64,000 bases of DNA. Source: Actinomycetota bacterium. GTDB taxonomy: Bacteria; Actinomycetota; Actinomycetes; Actinomycetales; Microbacteriaceae. The position numbers and the translations under genes were made by a program. The notes under the pieces were generated by a model. That model was not told the origin of the DNA and did no database searches. It saw nothing but the letters and a program-made list of their open reading frames with translations. Positions 8,249-16,843 of the stretch are shown one piece after another; the stretch's first letter is position 1, and every line of letters begins with the position of its first letter. The stretch spans positions 186,001-250,000 of the forward strand of contig JAIUPK010000005.1 of assembly GCA_020160915.1 (NCBI GenBank), written 5' to 3'.

Positions 8249-9055
8249 GAAGGCCAACAGCGCGACCAGGATCACTGCGGCGACCAGGATCAGCGGAAAT
8301 AGCACGCGACCCGCTCGCGAGGTTGCCGCGAGCACCGAGCACACGACCGCCACGACGGCGACGATTGCCGCTCCGATCGCGCGCACGGCGTCGACCGATC
8401 CGCTTCCGAAGAGAACGAGGGCTGCCGCGGCCAGGAGCGCCACCCCGATCAGTGCGCCCGACCACCGTGCCCCGATGAGCTGAGGAAGGCCTCGCACGTG
8501 AGTCGCCTCGTCGTCGTCGAGGTCGGGAAGCGCGTTGGCGAAGTGCGCGGCGGCACCGAGCAGCGCTGCGGCCCCGACCGCCCACGGTGCGGCCAGCGCA
8601 GGCACGGGCAGGGCGAGAGTCACCACCAGAGGCAGGCACGCGAAGCCGACCGCGTACGCGCCGAGCGACAGCGGTGTCGACTTCAGCCCCAGGTTGTACC
8701 CCCAGCCACACGCGATGAACACGACATGGGCGGCGGTAGCGCCCCAGCCCAGAGCAATAGTGATCAGCACCGCGAAGGCGAGCGCCACGAACGCGGCCGT
8801 GCGCACCATCGGCACCGTGAGGGCACCCGAGACGAGGGGCTTGTCCGTGCGACCGACTGCGCGATCCCGGTCGGCGTCGAGCCAGTCGTTCGACCAGCCG
8901 ACGGAGAACTGGTGAGCCAGGAGCGCCGCACCGAGCAGCACGAGTCGCCATGGCTCGAGGCCGACCCCGACGCCGAGAACCACGCCCACAGCAGTCACCG
9001 CGACGCTAGGACCGGGATGGGTGGCTCTGAGCAGTTCGGGCAGAGTTCCGCTCAT
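8225..9055 (-). CDS. UbiA-family prenyltransferase
   Basis: A 276-residue polytopic protein with nine or so hydrophobic segments. The first aspartate-rich motif is NDWLDADRD (Asn56, Asp57, Asp60, Asp64 of NDxxDxxxD) and the second is DLDDDEATHVRG. These bind the Mg-diphosphate of a polyprenyl donor. The sequence resembles the UbiA-like prenyltransferases of actinobacteria that act on menaquinone precursors or other lipids, but no quinone gene lies next to it, so the acceptor is unknown. A TACGAT hexamer at -12 to -7 suggests a leaderless mRNA. It diverges from the GH3 lipoprotein gene. Confidence 0.85.
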   Translation of the reverse strand: MSGTLPELLRATHPGPSVAVTAVGVVLGVGVGLEPWRLVLLGAALLAHQFSVGWSNDWLDADRDRAVGRTDKPLVSGALTVPMVRTAAFVALAFAVLITIALGWGATAAHVVFIACGWGYNLGLKSTPLSLGAYAVGFACLPLVVTLALPVPALAAPWAVGAAALLGAAAHFANALPDLDDDEATHVRGLPQLIGARWSGALIGVALLAAAALVLFGSGSVDAVRAIGAAIVAVVAVVCSVLAATSRAGRVLFPLILVAAVILVALLAFSGSRLLA

Positions 9056-9096
9056 GGCCCCATCGTAGGTGGCACGGCCGGTGTTAGCATCGCGGC
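9056..9096. promoter_or_regulatory. Divergent leaderless promoters, ubiA-like / GH3
   Basis: Only 41 bases separate the two start codons. On the minus strand TACGAT (9062-9067) and on the plus strand TAGCAT (9085-9090) each lie exactly 7-12 bases before their ATG. No ribosome-binding site is visible for either gene. Confidence 0.6.
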
Positions 9097-10284
9097 ATGG
9101 CCAACGCGGGCGTTAGAGGCATCCTCGGTGTCGCGGCGATCGGGCTGGCCGTGGCGCTGATGGCAGGCTGCACGGCACCGCCGCCGGTGCTTCGACTCGC
9201 GTCTGGTGCAATCGCCCGTCCGGTCGATCCGATCGTGCAGTATGCCGATGCTCGACTGAGCGTCATGACTCTCGACGAGAAGATCGAGTCCATGCTCATG
9301 GTGCACGTGCCCGGGCTCGATGTGAGTGCGCTGGCGGCGTTCGCGTCGGAGAATCACGTCGGCGGTCTCATCCTCATGGGTGACAACGTTCCCGACCCGG
9401 CCGCCGACCTCGCGTCGATGACGAGCGGAATGAGCGCGGACCCCGGCCTGCCGCTGCTGCTCGGTATCGACCAGGAGGGAGGCATCGTCAGGCGCATCGA
9501 CACCGACACCGCCGCCTCGGCGGAGGAGTTGCGCTTCCTGGATCCTGATGCCTCGCGCGACGCATTCGCCACCCGTGGTGCTCTGCTTCAGAGCCTGGGC
9601 GTGTCGATCAACTTCGGAATCGTTGCTGACGTCACGGGGGATCCCGACTCGTTCATCTACGAGCGGTCGCTGGGCTCCACCGCAGCGGATGCCGCGGCTC
9701 GAGTCGCCGCGGCCGTTGAGGGTGAGCGCGGCACCGTGCTGTCCACGCTCAAGCACTTCCCCGGCCACGGAGTCTCGCCGGGCGACTCGCACTCGAGCAT
9801 CCCGACGACGGAGATCTCGCTCGACGAGTGGCGAGTCGATCACGAGCCGCCGTTCGCGGCGGGAATCGATGCCGGCGCCGAGCTCGTCATGTTCGGCCAC
9901 CTTCAGTTCGACGCAGTCGACCCGCAGCCGGCGAGCCTGTCGCCGATGTGGCACGAGCTGCTGCGCACCGAGTTGGGGTTCGAGGGGCTCATCATCACCG
10001 ATGACATGTCGATGCTGCAGAATTCGGGTCGAGACGACCTCGCCGATCCGTATCAGAACGCGGTGCGGGCCGTCGCGGCGGGCAACACGATGCTGCTGTA
10101 CGTGGGCGCGGTGGACGTTCCGGGAGTCGTTGCCGCGGTTCGTGATGCGGTGCAGGCGGGCACGATCGACGAGGCTCTGATCGATGACGCGGCGTGGCGC
10201 ATCCTGGCGGCTCGCCGTGTCGAGTCGGGGCAGACGGGGCCATTCGTGCACTGCTTCGAGCAGTGTCAGTCGATCATCGAGTGA
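9097..10284 (+). CDS. Glycoside hydrolase family 3 lipoprotein (NagZ-like)
   Basis: A 395-residue exported lipoprotein with signal peptide and lipobox LMAGC (lipid-modified Cys25). The GH3 catalytic domain shows GIDQEGGIVRR, the KHFPGHG loop with the Asp/His general acid-base dyad further on (SPGDSHSSIP), and the nucleophile region ITDDMSM, all typical of beta-N-acetylhexosaminidases of the NagZ type. It probably trims N-acetylglucosamine from muropeptides or glycans outside the membrane. It is a single gene with its own start-proximal promoter and ends one base before the convergent YcaQ-like gene. Confidence 0.9.
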   Translation: MANAGVRGILGVAAIGLAVALMAGCTAPPPVLRLASGAIARPVDPIVQYADARLSVMTLDEKIESMLMVHVPGLDVSALAAFASENHVGGLILMGDNVPDPAADLASMTSGMSADPGLPLLLGIDQEGGIVRRIDTDTAASAEELRFLDPDASRDAFATRGALLQSLGVSINFGIVADVTGDPDSFIYERSLGSTAADAAARVAAAVEGERGTVLSTLKHFPGHGVSPGDSHSSIPTTEISLDEWRVDHEPPFAAGIDAGAELVMFGHLQFDAVDPQPASLSPMWHELLRTELGFEGLIITDDMSMLQNSGRDDLADPYQNAVRAVAAGNTMLLYVGAVDVPGVVAAVRDAVQAGTIDEALIDDAAWRILAARRVESGQTGPFVHCFEQCQSIIE

Positions 10285-10285
10285 C

Positions 10286-11365
10286 CTACGGCGCCCACCG
10301 AAGAACCACGGGCTTTTCGATGAACTCGGCGAACCGATCGAAGGCGCGCTCGAGCCTGGCTCGGCCCCGCTGCGCGATCGGGGTGAAGGGCAGCAGCTCG
10401 ATGTCGATTCGAGTGGCCCGCTGGGTGCGACGCCAGGTTCCGACCACCTGACCGTCGAGGATCAAGGTGGGCAGGAAGATGCCGTTGTTTCCCGGCACGA
10501 TGCGGTTGCTGAACTCGGCCGCGAGCACTCCGCTGCGATTCTGGTAGCCGAGCAGGTACTCGTCGAAGCCGGCAAGTACCTGCGCGACCTCCGGCGCGGG
10601 CTCAAGCCCCGGCGAGAAGTAGTGCGGGACCGAGTCGAACTCGCGGCTGTCGAGGTCGGCGAGGGCGATGCCCTTTCGTGCGTCGTCGAGGGTGATGTTG
10701 GCCCACCAGGCGAAGTCGCGCTCGGTCGCTGGACCGTGACTACGGAAGTAGCGGCCCGCGAACTCGGCTAGCGCCTCGTCGCCGTCGAGTGCCCGTGGGG
10801 CGGTGACCCACTCGTCGAGCAGCGCGAAGGTCTGGTGCTTGCCGTGGACGGGCCCGAATACGATCACACCGTGCAGCGCGAGGTGAAGGAGCAGGTGGTA
10901 TCCGCGCTGACCGGTGGTCGGCACTCCGACCGACTCGAAGGTGGCGAGGAGGTCGTCACGCCGCGAAGTGCGTCCGCCCGACAGGTGCTCTCGGGTTGTG
11001 TCAGCGACTATTCGAAGCTCGCGATCGGTGATTCCCAGACTCGCTCGTCGAGTTGCGGTCGTGGTTGCGGTGCGCGGTCGGCCGACCGCGAGCATCCACC
11101 CGAGATCCTCCGGCGCAACCAGATGCAGTGTGCCGCGCATCGGCCAGGAGCGCACGATCTTGCCGGCCGCGAGTGCGGCCTCGATCGAGGCATCCGTGCT
11201 GCCCGGGGAGCGCAGGCCCACCGACCACTTCACTCCCGGGAAGTCCTGGCCCTGCATGGCGAGCATCCAGCGCACCACATCGGCGGGCGTCCGATCCGCC
11301 CTCTCACCGAGCAGCTGTGATGCGCGCCGCAGCGCCGTCAATTCACGGAGCGTGCGCGACGACAT
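10286..11365 (-). CDS. Winged-helix DNA-binding domain protein (YcaQ/AlkX-like)
   Basis: A 359-residue protein of the HTH_42 family. Recognisable parts are RRASQLL near the N-terminus, the conserved AMQGQDFPG, and RSWPMRGTLHLVAPEDLGWML. Family members include DNA glycosylases acting on crosslinks or bulky lesions, but this short form lacks the QxR/QxQ-type hallmark as far as I can see, so a DNA-repair role is only a possibility. A CATACT hexamer lies at -12 to -7 of the ATG. Confidence 0.8.
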   Translation of the reverse strand: MSSRTLRELTALRRASQLLGERADRTPADVVRWMLAMQGQDFPGVKWSVGLRSPGSTDASIEAALAAGKIVRSWPMRGTLHLVAPEDLGWMLAVGRPRTATTTATRRASLGITDRELRIVADTTREHLSGGRTSRRDDLLATFESVGVPTTGQRGYHLLLHLALHGVIVFGPVHGKHQTFALLDEWVTAPRALDGDEALAEFAGRYFRSHGPATERDFAWWANITLDDARKGIALADLDSREFDSVPHYFSPGLEPAPEVAQVLAGFDEYLLGYQNRSGVLAAEFSNRIVPGNNGIFLPTLILDGQVVGTWRRTQRATRIDIELLPFTPIAQRGRARLERAFDRFAEFIEKPVVLRWAP

Positions 11366-11397
11366 GGCGCCAGTATGCCGGTACCCGGCGACAGGCG

Positions 11398-11712
11398 TCA
11401 GATGGTGGGGAGCTGGAGCCCGGTGAGCTTGAGCTCGATCGGCGCGTCCGCGACGCCGCGCGCCGGGGCGTTCTCGGTTGCCGCTGCCGTTGATGGCTGG
11501 GTAAGCGAGCCACCAACGAGCAGGGCACCGATGAGAACCCCGAGGGCCGTAACCACGCTGATGCCCACGGTGAGCTTGGTGGGCCGCAGGGTGCGGCGAA
11601 GCATCACGGCGAGCATCACGAGTGCAACGACCGCCGTCACAGCGACAGCAATCGTCACCGCGGCGGGCAGGCCAGAAGCGACCGGGGGGGCGGTCGCGAT
11701 TACAGCGTTCAT
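11398..11712 (-). CDS. Small two-helix membrane protein of unknown function
   Basis: A 104-residue protein with two hydrophobic helices (about residues 15-38 and 48-68), a basic link RRTLRPTK between them, and a polar C-terminal tail with ELKLTGLQLP. I recognise no family. The interesting part is upstream: a roughly 90-base leader with three hairpins, the last of which buries the AAAGGA ribosome-binding site, so translation is probably controlled. It lies behind the App1-like gene but has its own promoter. Confidence 0.7.
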   Translation of the reverse strand: MNAVIATAPPVASGLPAAVTIAVAVTAVVALVMLAVMLRRTLRPTKLTVGISVVTALGVLIGALLVGGSLTQPSTAAATENAPARGVADAPIELKLTGLQLPTI

Positions 11713-11815
11713 TGTGCTGTGTTCCTTTCGGGTAGGAACCGGATCTGTCGGGTACAGATCCCAGTTGCCCCGAGTCCTCCTTTAGGGGGACTCGACGGCC
11801 AGCGTTGAAAAAGTA
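11713..11815 (-). ncRNA. Structured 5' leader with sequestered RBS (candidate cis-RNA)
   Basis: Read on the minus strand, a -35 TTGACC (11834-11839) and -10 GATACT/TACTTT (11810-11817) give a start near 11805. The leader then forms hairpin 1 (11772-11793, 9 bp with one G-U, loop TAAA), hairpin 2 (11741-11761, 8 bp) and hairpin 3 (11721-11739, 6 bp). Hairpins 2 and 3 both expose the loop sequence ACCCG, and hairpin 3 pairs with the AAAGGA in front of the ATG. I cannot match it to a known riboswitch class. A protein- or ligand-controlled translation switch is inferred. Confidence 0.45.
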
Positions 11816-11850
11816 TCAGGGGCGGGGTAGTCGGGTCAAGCGGCGGCATG

Positions 11851-11864
11851 CCCCCGTTTGGGGG
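11851..11864 (-). terminator. Hairpin after the App1-like gene
   Basis: CCCCC-GTTT-GGGGG, a five-pair G/C hairpin, lies 20 bases past the stop of the minus-strand App1-like gene and upstream of the next promoter. There is no clear U-run, so it is a weak terminator candidate. Confidence 0.35.
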
Positions 11865-11883
11865 TCACGGCACTTCAATGCGC

Positions 11884-12933
11884 TCAGAGGGTGAGAAGGC
11901 CCGCCGCCACGAGCTGCTTCGACAGACCGGCGCCGTCGGGGGAGTAGAACCACGGCACCGCCGATCCGGCCTCGTGCTCGGCCTTGCTGCGGCCGCCCGC
12001 GAGCACAGCCTCTCCGGGGCTCAGCTGGCGGATGGCCACGCCTGCGACCTTGTCGGGATGCGCCGCCGCGAAGTCGCCGTAGATGCTTTCGTCGTGCTGA
12101 CCGTCGTCGCCGATGAGCAACCACTTCATGCCGGGGAACTCCTGTGCAAGTCGCTCGAGGCTCGATCGCTTGTGGTCCTGGCCGCTGCGGAACCAACGAT
12201 CGTGGGTCGGCCCCCAGTCGGTCAGCAGCAGAGCTCCGCGGGGGTAGAGGTTGCGTGCCATGAATCTGGTGAGGGTCGGCGCCACGTTCCACGCTCCAGT
12301 GGAGAGGTAGATCACCGGCGCCCCCGGGTTCGCCCGGGTGAGCCGCTCGTAGAGCACCGCCATTCCGGCGACGGGGGTGCGCGCGTGCTCGTCGAGCACG
12401 AAGGTGTTCCAGGCCGCGAGGAAGGGGCGGGGCAGCGCGGTGACCATGACCGTGTCATCCACGTCGGAGACGATGCCGAACGGGGCATCGGGGTCGACGA
12501 TGAAGACTTTGGTCGTCACGGGCTCGGTGTCGTCGGTGCGCAGGCGCACCTTGCGCCATCCGGTGCGCAGGTCGACGGGGATGCGCACGTCGACGATGCC
12601 GCCTCGCTCCGGGCGTACGCGGCGCTCGACGGAGCCGATCGAGATCGTGACCTCGACGTCGTCAACGGGGATGCTGAAGAAGCTGCGCCAGCCCCGCACC
12701 TTAGCAGCCCGCTGCTTGGGTGCGTCCCCGCCCCGGGTCAGCACCACCCGGCAGAGCACACGAGCCCACCCCGGAGCCCCGTATCCGGCGTAGGGGATGA
12801 TCGTGGTGGTCAGGCCGCGGCGACGACCGCGGCGCTCACGCCAACGATGGAAGGCATCCTCGATGCGAGCCGCGCGATGCATGATCTGCTTCGGCGCCCC
12901 GGCGGGGGTCACGGATGCGCCGGGTCGAGCCAT
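11884..12933 (-). CDS. App1-type phosphatidate phosphatase domain protein (DUF2183)
   Basis: A 349-residue soluble protein. The C-terminal half holds the DUF2183/App1 catalytic core: FGIVSDVDDTVMVT with the HAD-like DxDxT nucleophile, then YLSTGAWN and LIGDDGQHD. The N-terminal half is a beta-rich domain usual for the family. In yeast App1 dephosphorylates phosphatidate; bacterial members are not well defined. CAGACT at -12 to -7 of the ATG suggests leaderless expression. The start lies 16 bases past the stop of the yedK-like gene. Confidence 0.85.
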   Translation of the reverse strand: MARPGASVTPAGAPKQIMHRAARIEDAFHRWRERRGRRRGLTTTIIPYAGYGAPGWARVLCRVVLTRGGDAPKQRAAKVRGWRSFFSIPVDDVEVTISIGSVERRVRPERGGIVDVRIPVDLRTGWRKVRLRTDDTEPVTTKVFIVDPDAPFGIVSDVDDTVMVTALPRPFLAAWNTFVLDEHARTPVAGMAVLYERLTRANPGAPVIYLSTGAWNVAPTLTRFMARNLYPRGALLLTDWGPTHDRWFRSGQDHKRSSLERLAQEFPGMKWLLIGDDGQHDESIYGDFAAAHPDKVAGVAIRQLSPGEAVLAGGRSKAEHEAGSAVPWFYSPDGAGLSKQLVAAGLLTL

Positions 12934-12949
12934 TGACCCAGTCTGTCAG

Positions 12950-13690
12950 CTATTGCGCCGACGGGTCTTCTGCGGCGGGCTCGATGAGTTCGGGCGAGTT
13001 GTTGCGCACATTGCCCACGGCGCGCCCCACGGTATAGAACTCGGCACGCTCGGCGAGCTCCTCGCCGCCCGCGAAGGCGGCCTCGAGGACGTCCCGTGGC
13101 TCCTCGGTGTGCGGGTCGAGCCACTCATCGATCAGCTCGGGCTGCAGGAACAGGGGCATGCGATCGTGGATGCTCGCCAGGTCACCTGTTGCCGCCCGGG
13201 TGATGATCGTGGTCGACAGCAGCCACTTGTCCGGGGCGTCGTCTGCGGCAGCGGGATTGCGCCACCATTCGTAGAGGCCGGCGAAGGTGAAGAGCTCGCC
13301 GCCGGGCAGATGGATGAAGTGGGGAGTCTTGGTATCGCCAACGGTGTGCCACTCGTAGTACCCGGTCGCGGGTACGATCGCCCGGCGCTTGCGGATGGCG
13401 TTCTTGAAGTGCGCCTTCTCGCCCAGTGTCTCGATGCGGGCGTTGAAGGCGGTCACCCCGACCTTCGGATCCTTTGCCCACCCGGGCACGAGGCCCCAGC
13501 GCGCGGCTTCCAGTCGACGCACAGGGATGTCGTCGTCCGCGGCCTTGGGAATCGAGTCGAGCACGATCGACACGGGGTCGGTCGGGGCGATGTTCCACGA
13601 CGGCGCCGGCAGGTTATCGGCGGGAAGATCGACGTCGAACAGGGCCACCAGATCGCTGCTCGCGCCTGCTACGACGAATCGACCGCACAT
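12950..13690 (-). CDS. SOS response-associated peptidase family (YedK/HMCES)
   Basis: A 246-residue protein that begins MCGRF; Cys2 is the nucleophile that forms a covalent adduct with abasic sites in single-stranded DNA. WNIAPTD, ARWGLVPGWAKD, FNARIET and the VPATGYYEWH block with its active-site Glu are all present, so the enzyme looks intact. It shields abasic sites in replication forks. A GAGAAT hexamer at -12 to -7 is part of a perfect palindrome, GAGAATGTTCTC, that abuts the ATG; it does not match the actinobacterial LexA box. Confidence 0.92.
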   Translation of the reverse strand: MCGRFVVAGASSDLVALFDVDLPADNLPAPSWNIAPTDPVSIVLDSIPKAADDDIPVRRLEAARWGLVPGWAKDPKVGVTAFNARIETLGEKAHFKNAIRKRRAIVPATGYYEWHTVGDTKTPHFIHLPGGELFTFAGLYEWWRNPAAADDAPDKWLLSTTIITRAATGDLASIHDRMPLFLQPELIDEWLDPHTEEPRDVLEAAFAGGEELAERAEFYTVGRAVGNVRNNSPELIEPAAEDPSAQ

Positions 13691-13769
13691 GAGAACATTC
13701 TCACAGTTTCCGCCGACACTTCCTCATGTCGCGAGCTACAATATGTTTCGAACACTGAAGGAGATGGCC
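13691..13769. promoter_or_regulatory. Divergent promoter region yedK-like / tetR
   Basis: The palindrome GAGAACATTCTC (13691-13702) touches the yedK-like ATG. For the plus-strand tetR, CCGACA (13713-13718) and TACAAT (13737-13742) form a -35/-10 pair with an 18-base spacer. Directly behind it, TGTT-TCG-AACA (13744-13754) is a small inverted repeat that could be the TetR operator. Confidence 0.5.
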
Positions 13770-14417
13770 GTGACTGCGCACGACACCATGGAACACCTGC
13801 CCGAATCACTCGTGGCCCTGCGCAACTCGCCGGTGCAGGCGAGAAGCACCGCCCGTCTCACCGCGCTGCTGGATGCCGCGGCAGCCGTAGTCGACGAGAT
13901 CGGCTTCGAGCGGCTCACCACGGCCATGGTTGCCGAACGCGCTGGTGCCTCCATCGGTACGGTCTACCGCTACTTCCCCGACCGGATCGCCCTTCTGCAG
14001 GCTCTCGCCGCCCGCAACCTCGAGCGTGTGCTCAGCCGTCTCGCCGACGAGGTCGTCGACCAGCGCCACACGGACTGGAGTAGCGCTCTCGAGGGAGCGT
14101 TCGACATCCTCGTCGCTGCGTTCCGCACGGAGGCCGGCTTCCGGGGACTGCGGGTCGGCGACGTCATCGACCTGCGCCCCGCACCGACCGAACGCACATT
14201 CAACTCGATCGTCTCCAACCGGCTGCTTGATGGCATGGTTGCGCGATTCGGGGTGGCAGACACCGCCGAGACCCGTTTCCAGTTCGAGGCGGCCATGGAG
14301 GTCGCCGATGCTCTCGTCGCTCGTGCCTTCGCCCGCGACGCTCAGGGTGACGAAGCATTCATCCAGGCGGCACGCGACGCAACCAGCGCAATGCTCGCCT
14401 CGCACTTCGGAGACTGA
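13770..14417 (+). CDS. TetR/AcrR-family transcriptional regulator
   Basis: A 215-residue regulator. The N-terminal HTH runs about residues 42-65 (TTAMVAERAGASIGTVYRYF), a strong TetR match; the C-terminal domain is helical and family-typical (AFDILVAAFRTEAGFRGLRVGDVIDL). The GTG at 13770 is preferred because AAGGAG (13758-13763) lies 6 bases before it; an in-frame ATG at 13764 would be too close. It probably controls itself and perhaps the yedK-like gene across the divergent region. The ligand is unknown. Confidence 0.85.
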   Translation: MTAHDTMEHLPESLVALRNSPVQARSTARLTALLDAAAAVVDEIGFERLTTAMVAERAGASIGTVYRYFPDRIALLQALAARNLERVLSRLADEVVDQRHTDWSSALEGAFDILVAAFRTEAGFRGLRVGDVIDLRPAPTERTFNSIVSNRLLDGMVARFGVADTAETRFQFEAAMEVADALVARAFARDAQGDEAFIQAARDATSAMLASHFGD

Positions 14418-14482
14418 GCGGGCCGACCGTAGGTATGCGCGCGACCCTGGGTCGATCGCAAGAACTTCGTAATGCCAATCCG

Positions 14483-14498
14483 GAATGCCGGTGGCTCC
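14483..14498 (+). repeat. Fragment resembling the DUF222-gene upstream sequence
   Basis: GAATGCCGGTGGCTCC matches GAATGTCGGTGGCTCC (31794-31809, just before the DUF222/HNH gene) at 15 of 16 bases, and both are followed by TGTT and TGAGT at similar distance. No HNH gene follows here, so this may be the remnant of a lost copy. Confidence 0.4.
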
Positions 14499-14594
14499 GA
14501 ATACTGTTGTGCCCTGAGTAGGTCGAAAGATCAGCGTCAGCGTACTGGCAAGTGTCGATTCGTGTTCGGGCACGAGGAATGAGCCGTATTACCC

Positions 14595-15416
14595 ATGATC
14601 GAGTTCCGTTCGGTGTCGAAGCAGTTTCCCAATGGTGCTCGCGCGGTCGACGACTTCAGCCTCGTTATCCCGTCACGCAAGACCACGGTTCTGGTCGGGT
14701 CGTCGGGCAGCGGCAAGACCACTCTGCTGCGGATGATCAACCGCATGGTCGATCCCACGTCGGGCGTCATCGAGATCGACGGTGAGAGCATCCTCAACCG
14801 CGACCCGGTGAAGCTGCGACGCAGTATTGGCTACGTCATGCAGAACTCCGGCCTGCTGCCGCACTTCAAAGTGATCGACAACGTCGCCACGGTGCCCGTG
14901 TTGAACGGCGTGCCCCGCAAGCAGGCTCGAGCGCAGGCGCTCGAACTGCTCGACACCGTCGGCCTCGATCGCGAGCTCGCTGACCGCTACCCGAGCCAGC
15001 TCTCGGGCGGCCAGCAGCAGCGGGTCGGCGTCGCACGGGGGCTCGCGGCCAACCCCAACATCCTGCTCATGGACGAGCCCTTCGGTGCCGTCGACCCGAT
15101 CGTGCGCGCCGAGCTTCAGCAGGAGACCATCCGGCTGCAGCGCGACCTGGACAAGACGGTCGTCTTCGTGACCCACGACATCGACGAGGCATTCCTTCTG
15201 GGCGATCAGGTCGTCATTCTCGAGGAGGGTGCCAAGATCGCCCAAGTCGGCAGCCCGACCGAGATCATGTCCAACCCGGCATCCGATTTCGTCGCCGATT
15301 TCATCGGGGTGCGCCAGGGCAAGCGTGCGCTCACGATCCGCGAGACGCCTCGCGGCAAGATCCTCGTCGATTCCGAGGGTCGGGCCGCGGGTGTGCTCTC
15401 CGGGGAGTTCTTGTGA
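14595..15416 (+). CDS. opuCA: Osmoprotectant ABC transporter ATPase
   Basis: A 273-residue nucleotide-binding subunit of the glycine betaine/choline/carnitine (OpuC/OpuB/ProV) type. Walker A is [10 protein letters not shown] (about 34-43), the Q-loop is YVMQNSG, the signature LSGGQQQR, Walker [12 protein letters not shown], and the switch THDIDEA. The short C-terminal extension lacks a full pair of CBS domains. It is the first gene of a four-gene operon with overlapping or touching ends, so all four parts of the importer are made together. Ligand class follows from the substrate-binding gene and is likely a compatible solute. Confidence 0.9.
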   Translation: MIEFRSVSKQFPNGARAVDDFSLVIPSRKTTVLVGSSGSGKTTLLRMINRMVDPTSGVIEIDGESILNRDPVKLRRSIGYVMQNSGLLPHFKVIDNVATVPVLNGVPRKQARAQALELLDTVGLDRELADRYPSQLSGGQQQRVGVARGLAANPNILLMDEPFGAVDPIVRAELQQETIRLQRDLDKTVVFVTHDIDEAFLLGDQVVILEEGAKIAQVGSPTEIMSNPASDFVADFIGVRQGKRALTIRETPRGKILVDSEGRAAGVLSGEFL

Positions 15417-16090
15417 CCTGGGTGCTGGGCAACCTCCCTCTCATCGGGCGTCTCACGCTCGAGCACATCGGGCTGGCGATTCCTCCCATCGTGATCGGAT
15501 TCCTGCTGTCGATCCCGCTGGGATTTCTTGCCTATCGCTACCGCCTCACCCGCGGTGTCCTGCTGACCGTGGCCGGCCTGCTCTACACGGTTCCCTCGCT
15601 CGCCCTGTTCGTTGTGCTGCCTCCGCTGCTGGGCATCAGCTATCTCAGCTCTCTCAACCTGTCGATCGCTCTCACGATCTATGCCGTGGCCATCATGTCC
15701 AGGTCGATGGCGGATGCCCTCACCTCCGTCGACCCCGCGATACGCCAATCGGCGACTGCCGTCGGGTTCGGCAGCTGGCGTCGATTCTGGACGGTCGAGT
15801 TCCCGCTCGCGGGACCGGTGATCCTCGCGGGCCTTCGGGTCACGGCGGTCAGCACCATCAGCCTCGTGACCGTCGGCATCCTCATCGGTGTCGAGAACCT
15901 CGGCTACCTGTTCACCAACGGGTTCCAAAGGCGCATCATCCCCGAGATCCTGGCTGGAGTCGTGACCGTGGTGATCATCGCGCTCGTCGTCGACTACCTC
16001 CTCGTGCTCGCTGGCCGCCTGATCATGCCGTGGGCACCGCGACGGCCTGGGCGGGTCCTTCGTGCCGCGCAGGTCGCTGAGGGGGCCTGA
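15413..16090 (+). CDS. opuCB: Osmoprotectant ABC transporter permease 1
   Basis: A 225-residue inner-membrane permease with five or six helices. The EAA-type loop for ATPase contact is DPAIRQSATAVGFGSWRRFWTVEFPLAGPVILAGLR. The GTG start overlaps the ATPase stop by four bases. Together with permease 2 it forms the heterodimeric channel. Confidence 0.9.
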   Translation: MTWVLGNLPLIGRLTLEHIGLAIPPIVIGFLLSIPLGFLAYRYRLTRGVLLTVAGLLYTVPSLALFVVLPPLLGISYLSSLNLSIALTIYAVAIMSRSMADALTSVDPAIRQSATAVGFGSWRRFWTVEFPLAGPVILAGLRVTAVSTISLVTVGILIGVENLGYLFTNGFQRRIIPEILAGVVTVVIIALVVDYLLVLAGRLIMPWAPRRPGRVLRAAQVAEGA

Positions 16091-16091
16091 C

Positions 16092-16826
16092 ATGGGCCTC
16101 TTCCTCGACGCCCTCGCCTGGATCTTCTCCCCGGATCGGCTCACCGACAACCCCTCACTGCCGTTGCTTGTCGTGCAGCATCTCTTCTACACGTTCGTGT
16201 CGGTGGTGATCGCTGCACTGATCGCGGTTCCCCTCGGATACCTGATCGGGCACACCGGTCGCGGGCGTGAGATCGCGGTCGGCATCTCGGGGGCGGCGCG
16301 CGCGCTCCCGTCGTTCGGGCTCATCCTTCTGCTCGTGCTGGTCATCGGGGTGACCCAGAAACCACTGGCGGCGTTCATAGCATTCGTGCTCCTGGCGATT
16401 CCCTCGGTGCTCGCCGGCGCCTATTCCGGCCTCGAGCAGATCGACCGCCGCGTGATCGACGCTGCTCGAGCGGTCGGTATGACGGAGTGGCAGATCCTGC
16501 TGCGCGTGGAGATCCCGCTCGGCCTGCCCCTGCTGATCGGTGGGCTGCGGGCGGCAACGCTGCAGGTCGTGGCCACCGTGACGGTCGCAGCGTACATCGG
16601 CCTCGGCGGCCTCGGACTCCCGATCTTCGCGGGTCTTCCCCTGCGTCGATTCGACTGGATGCTCGGTGCGGCACTTCTGATCATCGTGCTCGCACTTCTT
16701 CTGGACGGCCTCTTCGCGCTGCTCCAGCACCTCGTCGTGCCCCGCGGAGTCACCGCGGGTCGCGTTCTGGATGTCCGTTCGTCGCCAGTGGGGCGGCGTG
16801 CGGTGGTGGGAACCCCCGCCGACTGA
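16092..16826 (+). CDS. opuCD: Osmoprotectant ABC transporter permease 2
   Basis: A 244-residue permease related to permease 1, with its EAA loop at DRRVIDAARAVGMTEWQILLRVEIPLGLPLLIGG. The ATG begins one base after the stop of permease 1. The C-terminal tail after the last helix is basic. Confidence 0.9.
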   Translation: MGLFLDALAWIFSPDRLTDNPSLPLLVVQHLFYTFVSVVIAALIAVPLGYLIGHTGRGREIAVGISGAARALPSFGLILLLVLVIGVTQKPLAAFIAFVLLAIPSVLAGAYSGLEQIDRRVIDAARAVGMTEWQILLRVEIPLGLPLLIGGLRAATLQVVATVTVAAYIGLGGLGLPIFAGLPLRRFDWMLGAALLIIVLALLLDGLFALLQHLVVPRGVTAGRVLDVRSSPVGRRAVVGTPAD

Positions 16827-16843
16827 ATGAGAAGGAAATGATG

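Noticed and set aside
8225-9055. Quinone or carotenoid gene cluster around the UbiA-type gene
   Set aside because: No neighbouring quinone or carotenoid gene; neighbours are an MFS exporter and a GH3 lipoprotein on other transcripts.
13691-13702. LexA (SOS) box before the YedK-like gene
   Set aside because: GAGAACATTCTC is palindromic but lacks the actinobacterial CGAAC-N4-GTTCG pattern.
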